The notes beneath the pieces were generated by a model, which saw nothing but the letters and a program-made list of their open reading frames with translations, made no database searches and was not told the origin of the DNA. Below, piece by piece: positions 7,472 through 15,741 of a DNA stretch of 64,000 bases (its first letter is position 1; the number at the start of each line of letters is the position of its first letter). Origin of the DNA: Variovorax sp. 679. Lineage in GTDB: Bacteria > Pseudomonadota > Gammaproteobacteria > Burkholderiales > Burkholderiaceae_C. The stretch lies in assembly GCF_003952185.1 (NCBI RefSeq), contig NZ_RXFS01000010.1, forward strand, positions 241,371 to 305,370, read 5' to 3'. Made by a program: the position numbers and the translations under genes.

Positions 7472-8893
7472 ATGAGCACACTCAAGGGCCGCGCCAAGTG
7501 CATCCCGAAGGATCGGGACGCCATCTTCCTTCCCTTTCAGTCGAAGTGGATCAAGGACGAATCGCGCATCAAGCTGATGGAGAAGTCGCGCCAGATCGGC
7601 ATCAGCTGGTCGACGGCGTATGGCGCCGACGAGCGCGCAGCGGCACAGGGCGCCCGGCATGATGAATGGGTGAGCAGCCGCGACGACATCCAGGCGCGCC
7701 TGTTCATCGAGGATTGCAAGCTGTGGGCCACAGTGATGAACCGCGCGGCCAAGGATCTGGGCGAGGTGGTGCTCGACGCTGAGAAGCGCATCAGCGCCTA
7801 CGTGCTGCAGTTCGCCAGCGGTCGGCGCATCCACAGCATGTCCAGCAACCCGGACGCCCAGGCCGGCAAGCGCGGCAGCCGCATCCTGGACGAGTTCGCG
7901 CTGCACGCCGACCAGCGCAAGCTCTGGGCGATCGCCTATCCCGGTATCACCTGGGGTGGCAGCATGGAGCTGGTGAGCACGCACCGCGGCTCGCACAGCT
8001 TCTTCAACCAGCTGGTGCGCGAGGCCCGCCACGGCGGCAACCCCAAGCGCATCAGCCTGCACCGCGTCACGCTGCAGGATGCCCTGGAACAGGGTTTCTT
8101 GTTCAAGCTGCAGCAGGCGCTGCCCAAAGACGCCGAGCAGCAGAGCATGAACGAGGCCGAGTACTTCGACTTCGTGAAGAACGGTGCAGCCGACGAAGAG
8201 TCGTTCGACCAGGAATACCAATGCATCCCAGCTGACGACGATGCCAAGTTCCTGGAATATGGCCTCATCACCGCATGCGAATACGCTGGTGGCGTGGATT
8301 GGAAACGGGGTCTCGAAGGCCCCTTCGTCGGTCCGCTGTACGCCGGCGTGGACATCGGTCGCAAGAAAGACCTGACGGTGCTGTGGGTGGTCGAGCAGCT
8401 CGGGGATGTGCTCTACACCCGCCACATCGAGACGATGGAGAAGATGCGCAAGAGCGACCAGGAGAAGATCCTGTGGCCGTGGTTCGAGATCTGCAAGCGG
8501 GTATGCATCGACCAGACCGGTCTGGGTATCGGCTGGGTCGATGACGCACAGGACAGGTTCGGCACCTCGCGCATCGAGGGTGTCAGCTTCACCGGCCAGG
8601 TCAAGGAAGCGCTGGCCTACCCGCTGAAGGGGGCGATGGAGGACCGGAAGCTCCGGATCCCCGAAGACCCAAAGATCCGCGCCGACCTGCGCAAGGTCCA
8701 GAAGGTGACCACGCCCGCCGGCAACATCCGCTTCGTGGCCGAGAGCACGCCTGACGGGCACGCCGACCGGTTCTGGGCGCTGGCCCTGGCCCAGCACGCC
8801 ACGGAAACGGCGGCTGGGCCAGTCAACGTGGCCAGCCGGCCGGCGTCGTCTTCCGGATCGGTCAACAACCAGCTCAAGGGGTACCTGTCATGA
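7472..8893 (+). CDS. Large terminase subunit (Mu gp28-like)
   Basis: The 473-residue protein carries an N-terminal ATPase domain with an atypical P-loop segment KSRQIGISWS (about residues 33-42). A C-terminal RNase H-like nuclease region follows, with acidic residues in YAGVDIGRKKDLTV (about 290-305) and IDQTGLGIGW. This is the motor and nuclease that packages phage DNA with attached host sequence by the headful mechanism. ATG 7472 is used. Its stop overlaps a 45-codon frame (ATGA at 8890). Confidence 0.92.
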   Translation: MSTLKGRAKCIPKDRDAIFLPFQSKWIKDESRIKLMEKSRQIGISWSTAYGADERAAAQGARHDEWVSSRDDIQARLFIEDCKLWATVMNRAAKDLGEVVLDAEKRISAYVLQFASGRRIHSMSSNPDAQAGKRGSRILDEFALHADQRKLWAIAYPGITWGGSMELVSTHRGSHSFFNQLVREARHGGNPKRISLHRVTLQDALEQGFLFKLQQALPKDAEQQSMNEAEYFDFVKNGAADEESFDQEYQCIPADDDAKFLEYGLITACEYAGGVDWKRGLEGPFVGPLYAGVDIGRKKDLTVLWVVEQLGDVLYTRHIETMEKMRKSDQEKILWPWFEICKRVCIDQTGLGIGWVDDAQDRFGTSRIEGVSFTGQVKEALAYPLKGAMEDRKLRIPEDPKIRADLRKVQKVTTPAGNIRFVAESTPDGHADRFWALALAQHATETAAGPVNVASRPASSSGSVNNQLKGYLS

Positions 8894-9027
8894 CCGATTT
8901 CCGGCCAGCCCCAAATCGGTGCCTCGGCGCCCCTGACGCACCCATCCCCCCAGAAAAATCTTTGAAAGCGCACTTAAGGCGCCAAAACGCGCCGGCGGGG
9001 CACTTTTGGACCGGAGGAAGCCTATGA
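8890..9027 (+). CDS. 45-residue translationally coupled ORF between terminase and portal
   Basis: The frame begins at ATG 8890, overlapping the terminase stop (ATGA), and ends in TGA at 9025-9027, overlapping the portal start (ATGA at 9024). It encodes a short basic, proline-rich protein ending HFWTGGSL. Both junctions are the one-base-overlap type used elsewhere in this operon, which argues that it is translated. It could keep ribosomes moving to the portal gene, or be a real microprotein. No family is recognised. Confidence 0.5.
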   Translation: MTDFRPAPNRCLGAPDAPIPPEKSLKAHLRRQNAPAGHFWTGGSL

Positions 9028-10553
9028 ATTCCGGATTGTGGATTTCCCCGACCGAGTTCCGGTCGTTTGCCGACAAGGATCCGCAGACCGCCAGCGGCCT
9101 GTCCGGCCAGATCGCGACTCGCCTGGCGGCTGGCGATCTGTCCGGCTTCATGGGCCTGTTGCCGAACCCCGACCCGATCTTGAAGGCGATGGGCCAGGAT
9201 CAGCATGTCTACCGCAACCTGTTGGTCGACCCGTTGATCAAGGGTATCCGCCGCCGCCGGTCCTCGGCGGTGCTGGCAATGGAGCGTGGGTTCGACAAGG
9301 AGCGTTCGAACACGCCCGCGCGGGTGCTCAAAGCCTGCAACACCTTGATCGCCAAGCTCAACGTCCAGCAGCTGGTGCGCGACCTCAATGACGGTGCCTT
9401 CTTCGGTTACCGCGTTGGCGAGGTGATGTGGCGCCAGGCCGATGGCCTGCTGATGCCTGACCTGATCTGCAAGCCGGGCGAATGGTTCGGCTTCGACGCC
9501 ACGGATGCATCGCTGCGCTTCAAGCCGAGATCCAACATTGCGGGCATTCCCGTGGACCCGCGCAAGTTCATCGTGGTCGGCAAGATGCGCAGCTGGGAGA
9601 ACCCTTTCGGCGAAGCCGACCTGGCTGCATGCTTCTGGCCCGTTGCCTTCAAGCGCGGAGGCCTGAAGTTCTGGGTGGCCTTCACTGAGAAGTACGGCAT
9701 GCCGTGGGCTGTGGGCAAGCTGCCGCGCCAGGCCAAGGAGACGGAGGTCAACGATCTCGCGGAGAAGCTTGCACGCATGGTGCGCGACGCGGTGGCCGTC
9801 ATTCCCGATGACGCCAGCGTCGAGCTGCTGCAGACCGGCAGCACCGCCAGCGCCGAGATGTACAAGGAGCTGCTGATGTTCTGCCGAAGCGAGATCAGCA
9901 TCGCGCTGCTCGGCAACAACCAGTCAGTCGAGATGCAGAGCAACAAGGCCAGCGCCGAGGCCGCAGCCGGCATCGAGGAGCACCTGCGCGACGACGACGC
10001 GGAAATGGTTGGTGATGGCCTCAACCAGCTCGTGCGCCTTTTCTGCGAGGTCAACTTCCCGGGCGCCGAGCCGCCGGTGTATTGCTTCTGGGAACAGGAA
10101 GAGGTCGACGATGTGCTGGCCGGCCGCGACGAGAAACTGCGGCGTGCGGGCGCCAATCTCACCCCCAAGTATTTCGAGCGCGTCTACAACCTGCAGCCTG
10201 GCGATCTAGCCGCACCTGCCAGCACCGGCGGCGGCCCGCCCGCCGATGGCGACTCAGCCAGCTTTGCAGACCTGGCCAGCACCAGCCCGACTGGCGGCAT
10301 GCCCGTCGACCAGGCCGTGGTCGACGCGGCGATCGAGCAACTGCCGGCGGACGCCATCACCTCCGCCGTGCGCAAGATGCTGGCTCCCGCCCTGCGTGCG
10401 ATCGAGGCGGCTCGCACGCCCGAGGAGGTGCGCCAGGCGCTTGAGGCGGCGTGGCCCGAAATGGACGCCACCGACCTGCAGGAGCTGATGACGCAGGCGT
10501 TCTTCGTGTCCGATCTGATCGGCCGCGACTCGGTTCAAGGAGAGGCCCAATGA
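9024..10553 (+). CDS. Portal protein, DUF935 (Mu gp29-like)
   Basis: The 509-residue protein begins at ATG 9024 after a strong GGAGG site. It matches the DUF935 portal family of Mu-like phages: an N-terminal segment starting with a WISPTEF-like stretch, a central region with WFGFD and KFIVVGK, and a long helical crown toward the C-terminus. Twelve copies would form the unique head vertex ring that DNA passes through. It follows terminase and precedes the minor head gene as in Mu. Confidence 0.92.
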   Translation: MNSGLWISPTEFRSFADKDPQTASGLSGQIATRLAAGDLSGFMGLLPNPDPILKAMGQDQHVYRNLLVDPLIKGIRRRRSSAVLAMERGFDKERSNTPARVLKACNTLIAKLNVQQLVRDLNDGAFFGYRVGEVMWRQADGLLMPDLICKPGEWFGFDATDASLRFKPRSNIAGIPVDPRKFIVVGKMRSWENPFGEADLAACFWPVAFKRGGLKFWVAFTEKYGMPWAVGKLPRQAKETEVNDLAEKLARMVRDAVAVIPDDASVELLQTGSTASAEMYKELLMFCRSEISIALLGNNQSVEMQSNKASAEAAAGIEEHLRDDDAEMVGDGLNQLVRLFCEVNFPGAEPPVYCFWEQEEVDDVLAGRDEKLRRAGANLTPKYFERVYNLQPGDLAAPASTGGGPPADGDSASFADLASTSPTGGMPVDQAVVDAAIEQLPADAITSAVRKMLAPALRAIEAARTPEEVRQALEAAWPEMDATDLQELMTQAFFVSDLIGRDSVQGEAQ

Positions 10554-10795
10554 AACTCTCGGTGATCGACCAACCTTGGTTTCCGGTCGGTGCGCCTTGG
10601 GGCGATGGCACCTGGATCAACGCTGGGTGCGAGGATCCGGCCGGCGGAGAGTTCGTGGTTGACCTGGTCTCGCCGCTCAGCGACAACGACCGCGATCGCG
10701 ATCAAGCAGCCGAGATCGCGGGCCACATCTGCAAGGTTCACAACACGGATCTGGCGCGCCGTGTGGTGGAGCGCAAGCTGGGAGTGCGCGATTGA
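10550..10795 (+). CDS. Hypothetical protein between portal and minor head genes
   Basis: This 81-residue frame starts at ATG 10,550, overlapping the portal stop, and its TGA overlaps the next TTG start. It is small and acidic in the middle (DNDRDRD), with a conserved-looking core GEFVVDLVSP. Such small proteins are often inserted here in BcepMu relatives. I do not recognise a family. Coupling on both sides supports expression. Confidence 0.6.
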   Translation: MKLSVIDQPWFPVGAPWGDGTWINAGCEDPAGGEFVVDLVSPLSDNDRDRDQAAEIAGHICKVHNTDLARRVVERKLGVRD

Positions 10796-11973
10796 CCATC
10801 TCTGCGGCAGATGCCAGTTTCGCAATAGGCCTGCCTCCCGAGAAGGCGATCGCGCACCTGCAGGCCAAGCAGGCCCAGGTGACCGGGCCGTGGACTGAGT
10901 GGCTGGACGGACAGCATGCGCGCGGCTTCACGGCCGCGAACGTCGCGAAGCTGGACGTGCTCCAGGACATGCAGGACTCGCTGACCAAGGCGCTCAAGAA
11001 TGGGCAGACGCTGCAGCAGTGGAAAGACGGCCTGGTGCCCGAGCTGCAGCGCAAGGGCTGGTGGGGGCGCTCGGGCACCACGGCCGAGCTGCAGGCGGCC
11101 GGCCGCGTCGACGCCGAGGGCGTCATCGCCAAGGGCCTGACGCCCACGCGCCTTAAAACCATCTTTCAGACCAACATGCAGAGCGCCTACATGGCCGGGC
11201 GCTATGCCGACATGATCGAGGAGGCCGAGGAGCGGCCGTACTGGCAGTACGTGGCCATCCTCGACGCGAAGACGCGGCCGGCGCACCGCGCCATGAACGG
11301 CAAGATCTTCCGGTACGACGATCCGGGCTGGAAGACCTTTTATCCGCCGTGCGGCTTCAACTGCCGCTGCCGCGTGCGCAACTTCTCGAAGACCGACATC
11401 ACCCGACGCAAGCTGCAGGTCGACAGCACCGAGGGCAAGCTGCAGGAGGTCCAGGTGCCACTGCGCTCGGGCGGCAGCGCGAACGTCACGCGCTACAGCG
11501 ACAAGTCGTTGCCTGGCGGAAAGTTCCAGCCGGATGCAGGTTTCAGCAACAGCCCGGGCGCCGCGACCTGGCAGCCCTCACTGGCCGCGAACGACGTGCA
11601 GCTCTCGAAGCGCTACGTCGAGACCGCCGTGCAGGGGCCGGCCTTCGAACGCTTCGTCCAGGCGAAGGCACCGGAAGGCAGCTTCCCAGTCGGGATCGCG
11701 GCGCCCGCGCGCCAGGCCGAGCTGGACTTCGACGGTGCGGTGGTCACGCTGGGCGCCGAGCTGCTCAAGCGGCAGCAGCTTGCCCGGACCAAGCTCGGCG
11801 TGGATGAATACCGCCGCATCCCCGACGTGCTCGAGCGCGGTGTGCTGACGACGGATCTCGACGATCGCTGGTTGGTTCTGGACGAGCCCGATGCCGTCTA
11901 TACCCTCGACCTGGAGGCTCAGCCTGGCGGCGCTCGCGTGCAGAACTTCCAGAGGAAGGCGAAGACTCGGTGA
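10792..11973 (+). CDS. Minor head / head morphogenesis protein (Mu gpF-like, SPP1 gp7 family)
   Basis: The 393-residue protein, with a TTG start overlapping the previous stop, holds the SPP1 gp7 signature: TRPAHRAMNGKIF followed by a cysteine cluster in PPCGFNCRCRVR (about residues 160-205). In Mu, gpF is a minor head protein required for head assembly and possibly DNA delivery. The cysteine pattern may bind a metal. The position after the portal fits. An additional C-terminal region of about 190 residues is less conserved. Confidence 0.88.
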   Translation: MTISAADASFAIGLPPEKAIAHLQAKQAQVTGPWTEWLDGQHARGFTAANVAKLDVLQDMQDSLTKALKNGQTLQQWKDGLVPELQRKGWWGRSGTTAELQAAGRVDAEGVIAKGLTPTRLKTIFQTNMQSAYMAGRYADMIEEAEERPYWQYVAILDAKTRPAHRAMNGKIFRYDDPGWKTFYPPCGFNCRCRVRNFSKTDITRRKLQVDSTEGKLQEVQVPLRSGGSANVTRYSDKSLPGGKFQPDAGFSNSPGAATWQPSLAANDVQLSKRYVETAVQGPAFERFVQAKAPEGSFPVGIAAPARQAELDFDGAVVTLGAELLKRQQLARTKLGVDEYRRIPDVLERGVLTTDLDDRWLVLDEPDAVYTLDLEAQPGGARVQNFQRKAKTR

Positions 11974-12506
11974 TCCAGTTCGGCATCGAATACAAGCCGG
12001 TGCTCGCCGCGCTGCAGCGCGCCGCGAACGAGATGGCCGACAAGCGGCCTCTCATGCGCTCGGTGGCCGGGATCATGATGCGCGCCGTCGAGGACAACTT
12101 CGAGCAGCAGGGACGCCCTGCGTGGGTGGATCTGCACCCGGGCACCAAGATGGCCCGCGCGAAGGAAGGCACCTGGCCGGGCAAGATCCTGCAGCGCTCG
12201 GGACAGCTCGCCTCGTCGATGGTCCGGCAGTCGGACTCCAACACGGCCACGGTCGGCTCCAACAAGGTCTACGCGGCCATTCAGTTCCTCGGCGGGCAAA
12301 CCAAACCGCATGTGATCCGGGCTCGGAACAAGCGCGCGCTGTCGTTCGGGGGCATCGTGGTGCGCCAGGTCAACCACCCGGGCAGCAAGATCCCGGCGCG
12401 CAACGCGCTGCGCATGACGCCGCGAGATCTGCGCGATATCGTCGAAGAGTCGCAGCGTTTCTACAACCGAGCCATCGCCCGCAACGGGCTTGCATCCCCG
12501 CCGTGA
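11970..12506 (+). CDS. Virion morphogenesis protein (Mu gpG-like)
   Basis: The 178-residue protein starts at GTG 11,970, overlapping the preceding stop. It matches the Mu gpG/phage virion morphogenesis family: an N-terminal helix with an MMRAVEDNF motif, the WVDLHPGT segment, and an arginine-rich C-terminus after PARNALRMTP. It is thought to act at head completion or head-tail joining. It is the last gene before a 56-bp intergenic control module, so it probably ends the first late transcription unit. Confidence 0.85.
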   Translation: MIQFGIEYKPVLAALQRAANEMADKRPLMRSVAGIMMRAVEDNFEQQGRPAWVDLHPGTKMARAKEGTWPGKILQRSGQLASSMVRQSDSNTATVGSNKVYAAIQFLGGQTKPHVIRARNKRALSFGGIVVRQVNHPGSKIPARNALRMTPRDLRDIVEESQRFYNRAIARNGLASPP

Positions 12507-12510
12507 TGAC

Positions 12511-12562
12511 GTGACGCGCGTCACTCTGCGCAGTTGAACCATCGGCCGGCACAGTCGCCGGC
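12511..12562 (+). promoter_or_regulatory. Candidate late-promoter module 2 (palindrome plus start hairpin)
   Basis: The palindrome GTGACGCGCGTCAC (12,511-12,524) is followed after 20 bp by a hairpin GCCGGC-ACAGTC-GCCGGC (12,545-12,562) ending on the base before the ATG. Palindrome centre to ATG is 45.5 bp, identical to the module at 4534. This is the position of Mu late promoter PI. Confidence 0.6.
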
Positions 12563-13708
12563 ATGGCAACCATCAACATCTCCAGAGTCGGCAAGGCCAC
12601 CAGCGTCGAAGGCGTGGTGGTCGACTTCACGGAGGACGTCCTGCGCCAGGTCGTGGAGACCTACGACCCGAACCTGTGCGAAGCACCCATCGTGGTCGGG
12701 CACCCCAAGTTGGATTCGCCCTCCTTTGGCTACATCGACAAGCTGAGCTTCGCCGATGGAAAGCTGGTCGGTGTCGAAGATCAGGTCGATCCTGACTTCA
12801 ACGAACTGCGGCGCAAAGGGCGTTTCAAGCATCCCAGCGCCAGCTTCTTCACTCCCACCGCACCCAACAACCCCACGCCCGGGAAGTGGTACCTGCGGCA
12901 CGTCGGATACCTGGGCGGAGCGACGCCTGCGCTCAAGGGGCTGAACGGGAAGGTCATCAGCTTCGCGGATGCCGACGATGGCGTGGTGACGGTTTCCTTT
13001 TCCGATGGCGACCTGCCGGCCTTCAGCGGTGCGGGCATCGCCCGGATGTTCCGTGGGCTGCGCGACTGGCTCATCAGCAAGGAGGGGCAGGAGGTCGCTG
13101 ACCGCCTGCTGCCCGACTGGGAGATCGACGGCTTGCGCGCGGTCAGTCAGCGCGCGGCCGAGCAAGGCGATTCTCAGCGCCCCTTCGGCAGCGCTTCATT
13201 TGCCGATCCCCGATCCGTCACTCAACAGGAGCACATGCCTACACCGAAGACCCCCGAACAGCTGCAGACCGAGCTGGACGCTGCCAGGCAGCAGATCCAG
13301 ACGCTGCAGAACGCCGAGCGCACGCGCGAAGCGGACACGCGCCACGCGGAGCATGTGAGCTTCGCCGACACGCTGATCACCCAGGCCCGCTGGCCTGCTG
13401 GTGCCAAAGAAGTGCTCGTAGCTTCGCTGGACCACCTCGCCACGCCGGTTGACTCCGCATGCGTGAGCTTCGGTGACGGCGAAGCCGCGCGCCCCCTGCA
13501 CGAGGTGCTGCGCGAGCAGCTGCAGGCGCTGCCTGCGATCGTGAGCTTCGCCGAGGTCGCCGGCAAGGGCGGCGGCGGCAAGGCACCGACCGACCGACAG
13601 GTCTCCGACCGCGCGGCCGCGTACCGCAACCGCCTGGCCGAAAAGGGCCAGCACATCAGCATGGGCCAGGCGATCGACGCCGTCGAGGCCGGAACCGACA
13701 AGGAGTGA
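12563..13708 (+). CDS. Head maturation protease with fused scaffold (Mu gpI-like)
   Basis: The 381-residue protein has an N-terminal protease half of the Mu gpI family: VVDFTEDVLRQVV, APIVVGHP, a FKHPSASFF segment with likely catalytic serine and histidine, and HVGYLGGATPALKG. A C-terminal half looks like scaffold, with a coiled coil at about residues 230-265. It would process the scaffold inside the procapsid. A second in-frame start at 13,235 appears to yield the free scaffold. The gene is preceded by the second palindrome-hairpin module. Confidence 0.88.
   Translation: MATINISRVGKATSVEGVVVDFTEDVLRQVVETYDPNLCEAPIVVGHPKLDSPSFGYIDKLSFADGKLVGVEDQVDPDFNELRRKGRFKHPSASFFTPTAPNNPTPGKWYLRHVGYLGGATPALKGLNGKVISFADADDGVVTVSFSDGDLPAFSGAGIARMFRGLRDWLISKEGQEVADRLLPDWEIDGLRAVSQRAAEQGDSQRPFGSASFADPRSVTQQEHMPTPKTPEQLQTELDAARQQIQTLQNAERTREADTRHAEHVSFADTLITQARWPAGAKEVLVASLDHLATPVDSACVSFGDGEAARPLHEVLREQLQALPAIVSFAEVAGKGGGGKAPTDRQVSDRAAAYRNRLAEKGQHISMGQAIDAVEAGTDKE
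13235..13708 (+). CDS. Nested scaffold protein (Mu gpZ-like) from an internal start
   Basis: Inside the protease gene and in the same frame, an ATG at 13,235 is preceded by CAGGAG with good spacing. Translation from there gives 157 residues: a proline-rich start, a coiled coil (PEQLQTELDAARQQIQ) and repeated VSFAD/VSFGD motifs, then an alanine-rich end. This matches the nested protease-scaffold design of Mu I/Z and lambda C/Nu3, where the short form is made in excess to template the capsid. Confidence 0.75.
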   Translation: MPTPKTPEQLQTELDAARQQIQTLQNAERTREADTRHAEHVSFADTLITQARWPAGAKEVLVASLDHLATPVDSACVSFGDGEAARPLHEVLREQLQALPAIVSFAEVAGKGGGGKAPTDRQVSDRAAAYRNRLAEKGQHISMGQAIDAVEAGTDKE

Positions 13709-13713
13709 GCGCG

Positions 13714-14091
13714 ATGCGCAATGAACTGTTCAGCAAGAACTACAGCGCCGAGGGCGCGATCCCGTCATACCGCATCTTCAAGTTCGGCGCGGCTGATGGC
13801 GGCATCCTCGCTGGCGCTGCAGCCACCGACAAGCTGGTCGGCGTCACCGGTCGCATCGCCGCTGCGGTGGCAGGCGATCGCATCGATGGCGTGCGCTTGG
13901 GCATCGCGGAGGTCGAGTACGGCGGCGCCGTGGCAGCAGGTGATCCGCTCACCAGCGACGCCAGTGGCCGGGCCATCGTGGCTGCGCCGGCTGCAGGCGC
14001 CAACGCGCGGCTCGTCGGCTTTGCCGAGGTCGCGGGCGTCCTGGGCGACATCGGCTCGGTCTTCATCTCGCCCTGCGTGATGCAAGGCTGA
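13714..14091 (+). CDS. Head decoration/stabilisation protein, DUF2190-like
   Basis: The 125-residue protein starts at ATG 13,714, with AAGGAG about eight bases upstream. It is rich in Gly, Ala and Val in short beta-like segments (AADGGILAGAAATDKLVGV, GDPLTSDASGRAI). This is typical of DUF2190 capsid-cement proteins that bind the capsid surface after expansion. It lies between scaffold and capsid genes as in many Mu-like phages. Confidence 0.8.
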   Translation: MRNELFSKNYSAEGAIPSYRIFKFGAADGGILAGAAATDKLVGVTGRIAAAVAGDRIDGVRLGIAEVEYGGAVAAGDPLTSDASGRAIVAAPAAGANARLVGFAEVAGVLGDIGSVFISPCVMQG

Positions 14092-14118
14092 CCCGAACTT
14101 TCAACCTGAAGGAATCCA

Positions 14119-15081
14119 ATGAGCACCAACACCGCTCCGTTCTCAGTCCAGCCGCGTCTCACGCAGATCGCGATGGGCATCAAGCCCACAGGCTTCATCG
14201 CCGACGACGTCTGCCCGCGCATCCCGGTGCCGTCCGAGAAGTTCATCTACACCAAGTTCGCGACGGACGAGGTCTTCACGATCCCCGACGTGCGCGTCGG
14301 CCGGACGGGCTCGCCCAACACCGTCGAGTTCGGCGGTACCGACGTCACCGACTCCACCGAGGACTACGGCCTCGACGATCCGGTGCCGAACAAGGACATC
14401 AAGAACGCCCAGGGCACCAACTACGATCCGCGCGATGCCGCGGCGGAGCGCACCGCGTTGCTGGTCAGGATGGCTCGCGAGAAGCGTGTGGCGGACCTCT
14501 ACTTCGCCCTCGGCACCTACGCTGCCAGCCTTCGCACCACGCTCGCCGGCACTAGCCAGTGGAGCGACTACGCCAACAGCGATCCCGTCAGCGCAATCCT
14601 GACCATGTTCGACTCGATGCTGGTGCGCCCCAACGTCGGCGTGTTGGGCCGTGCCGTGTGGACCAAGCTGCGCATGCATCCGAAGGTGGTCGCCGCAGTG
14701 CTGAACGCCGATCGGGGCATGGGCGGTGCTGGCGCAGCGGGTGTGATCCAGCGCAAGGCCGTCGCCGACCTGCTGGAGCTGGACGACGTGCACGTGGGCG
14801 AGAGCTTCGCCAACGCCTCCAAGAAGGGCCAGGCGGCCGCCTATGCGCGGTTGTGGGGCAAGCACGCGGCCTTCCTGCGTGTCGACAAGTCGGTGCGCGA
14901 CACGAAGGGCGGTCTGCCGACCTTCGGTTTCACTGCCCAGTGGGGCGACATGGTCTCCGGCACCATCCCCGACGCCAAGATCGGCTTGGACGGCGGTGAA
15001 TGGGTGCGGGTGGGTGAGCACGTCAAGGAGCTGGTGGCCTTCCAAGAGGTCGGCTGCTTCTTTCAGAACGCCGTGGCGTAA
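14119..15081 (+). CDS. Major capsid protein
   Basis: The 320-residue protein follows a GAAGGAA ribosome site. The sequence has the HK97-fold look of BcepMu-type capsids: an N-terminal arm with FIADDVCPRIPVP, an E-loop region DYGLDDPVPNKD, a helix with ARE..VADLYF, and a C-terminal ECFF-like end. It directly follows the decorator gene. In Mu the equivalent gene is T. Assignment rests on position, size and sequence character. Confidence 0.88.
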   Translation: MSTNTAPFSVQPRLTQIAMGIKPTGFIADDVCPRIPVPSEKFIYTKFATDEVFTIPDVRVGRTGSPNTVEFGGTDVTDSTEDYGLDDPVPNKDIKNAQGTNYDPRDAAAERTALLVRMAREKRVADLYFALGTYAASLRTTLAGTSQWSDYANSDPVSAILTMFDSMLVRPNVGVLGRAVWTKLRMHPKVVAAVLNADRGMGGAGAAGVIQRKAVADLLELDDVHVGESFANASKKGQAAAYARLWGKHAAFLRVDKSVRDTKGGLPTFGFTAQWGDMVSGTIPDAKIGLDGGEWVRVGEHVKELVAFQEVGCFFQNAVA

Positions 15082-15094
15082 GGGAGGCACAACG

Positions 15095-15277
15095 ATGGCA
15101 ACCCGCAACAAGCGCACCGTCGCCGAGGCCGGCCCCACCGCCACCTTCGAGGTGCTCAGCAACCTGTCGCTGGACAACGAGGACTTCGTGCCTGGCGACA
15201 CGGTCGAGCTGTCCGAAGAGCAGGCGATCGAAATCGGCCCGCAGGTCGTCAAGCCCGTCGCGGCCAAGGCCGAGTAA
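15095..15277 (+). CDS. Small acidic protein downstream of capsid
   Basis: This 60-residue frame begins at ATG 15,095 behind AGGGAGG. It is acidic (LDNEDFVPGDTVELSEEQA) with a basic start, and ends with VAAKAE. Similar small proteins occur between capsid and Mu gp36 genes, sometimes annotated as head fibre or completion proteins. I do not assign a role. The strong ribosome site supports expression. Confidence 0.65.
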   Translation: MATRNKRTVAEAGPTATFEVLSNLSLDNEDFVPGDTVELSEEQAIEIGPQVVKPVAAKAE

Positions 15278-15288
15278 GGCGGGTCAAC

Positions 15289-15741
15289 ATGCCCTACGCC
15301 ACGCCCCAAGACCTGATCGCCCGCCTGGGCGAGCGGGAAGCCGTCGCACTCAGCGACCGCGCCAAGACCGGGTCGCCTGACCTGGTCGAGTTGGCGCGGC
15401 TGCTGGCCGAGGCCGAGGACGAGGTGAATGGGCACGTGGGTCGCCGCTACCTGCTGCCGCTGGCCGGCTCGGATGGCCAACCCGCCGCGACGCCCAAGGC
15501 ACTGCAACGGGTGGTGATCGACGTGGCCCGCTACCACGGCACCGGCACCGAGATCATGGTCACCGAGGAGATCCGCAACCGCTACAAGGACGCCGTGCGC
15601 TTCCTGGAAGGTGTTGCGAAGGGCGACATCCTGCTGGGCGATCTGTTGCTCGCTGGAAGCGGCGGTCCCGCGCCTACCGGTGGCTCGACGGCCGTGCGCA
15701 CGGGCGACCGGATGTTCGGCGATCTGCCGGGGGTGCTGTGA
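15289..15741 (+). CDS. Head-tail connector, DUF1320 (Mu gp36-like)
   Basis: The 150-residue protein begins MPYATPQDLIARLGE, the signature start of DUF1320. It carries the VNGHVGRRYLLPL segment found in gp6/gp36-type head-completion adaptors. It is expected to sit below the portal as a connector. It is four-base coupled to the next gene. Confidence 0.88.
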   Translation: MPYATPQDLIARLGEREAVALSDRAKTGSPDLVELARLLAEAEDEVNGHVGRRYLLPLAGSDGQPAATPKALQRVVIDVARYHGTGTEIMVTEEIRNRYKDAVRFLEGVAKGDILLGDLLLAGSGGPAPTGGSTAVRTGDRMFGDLPGVL

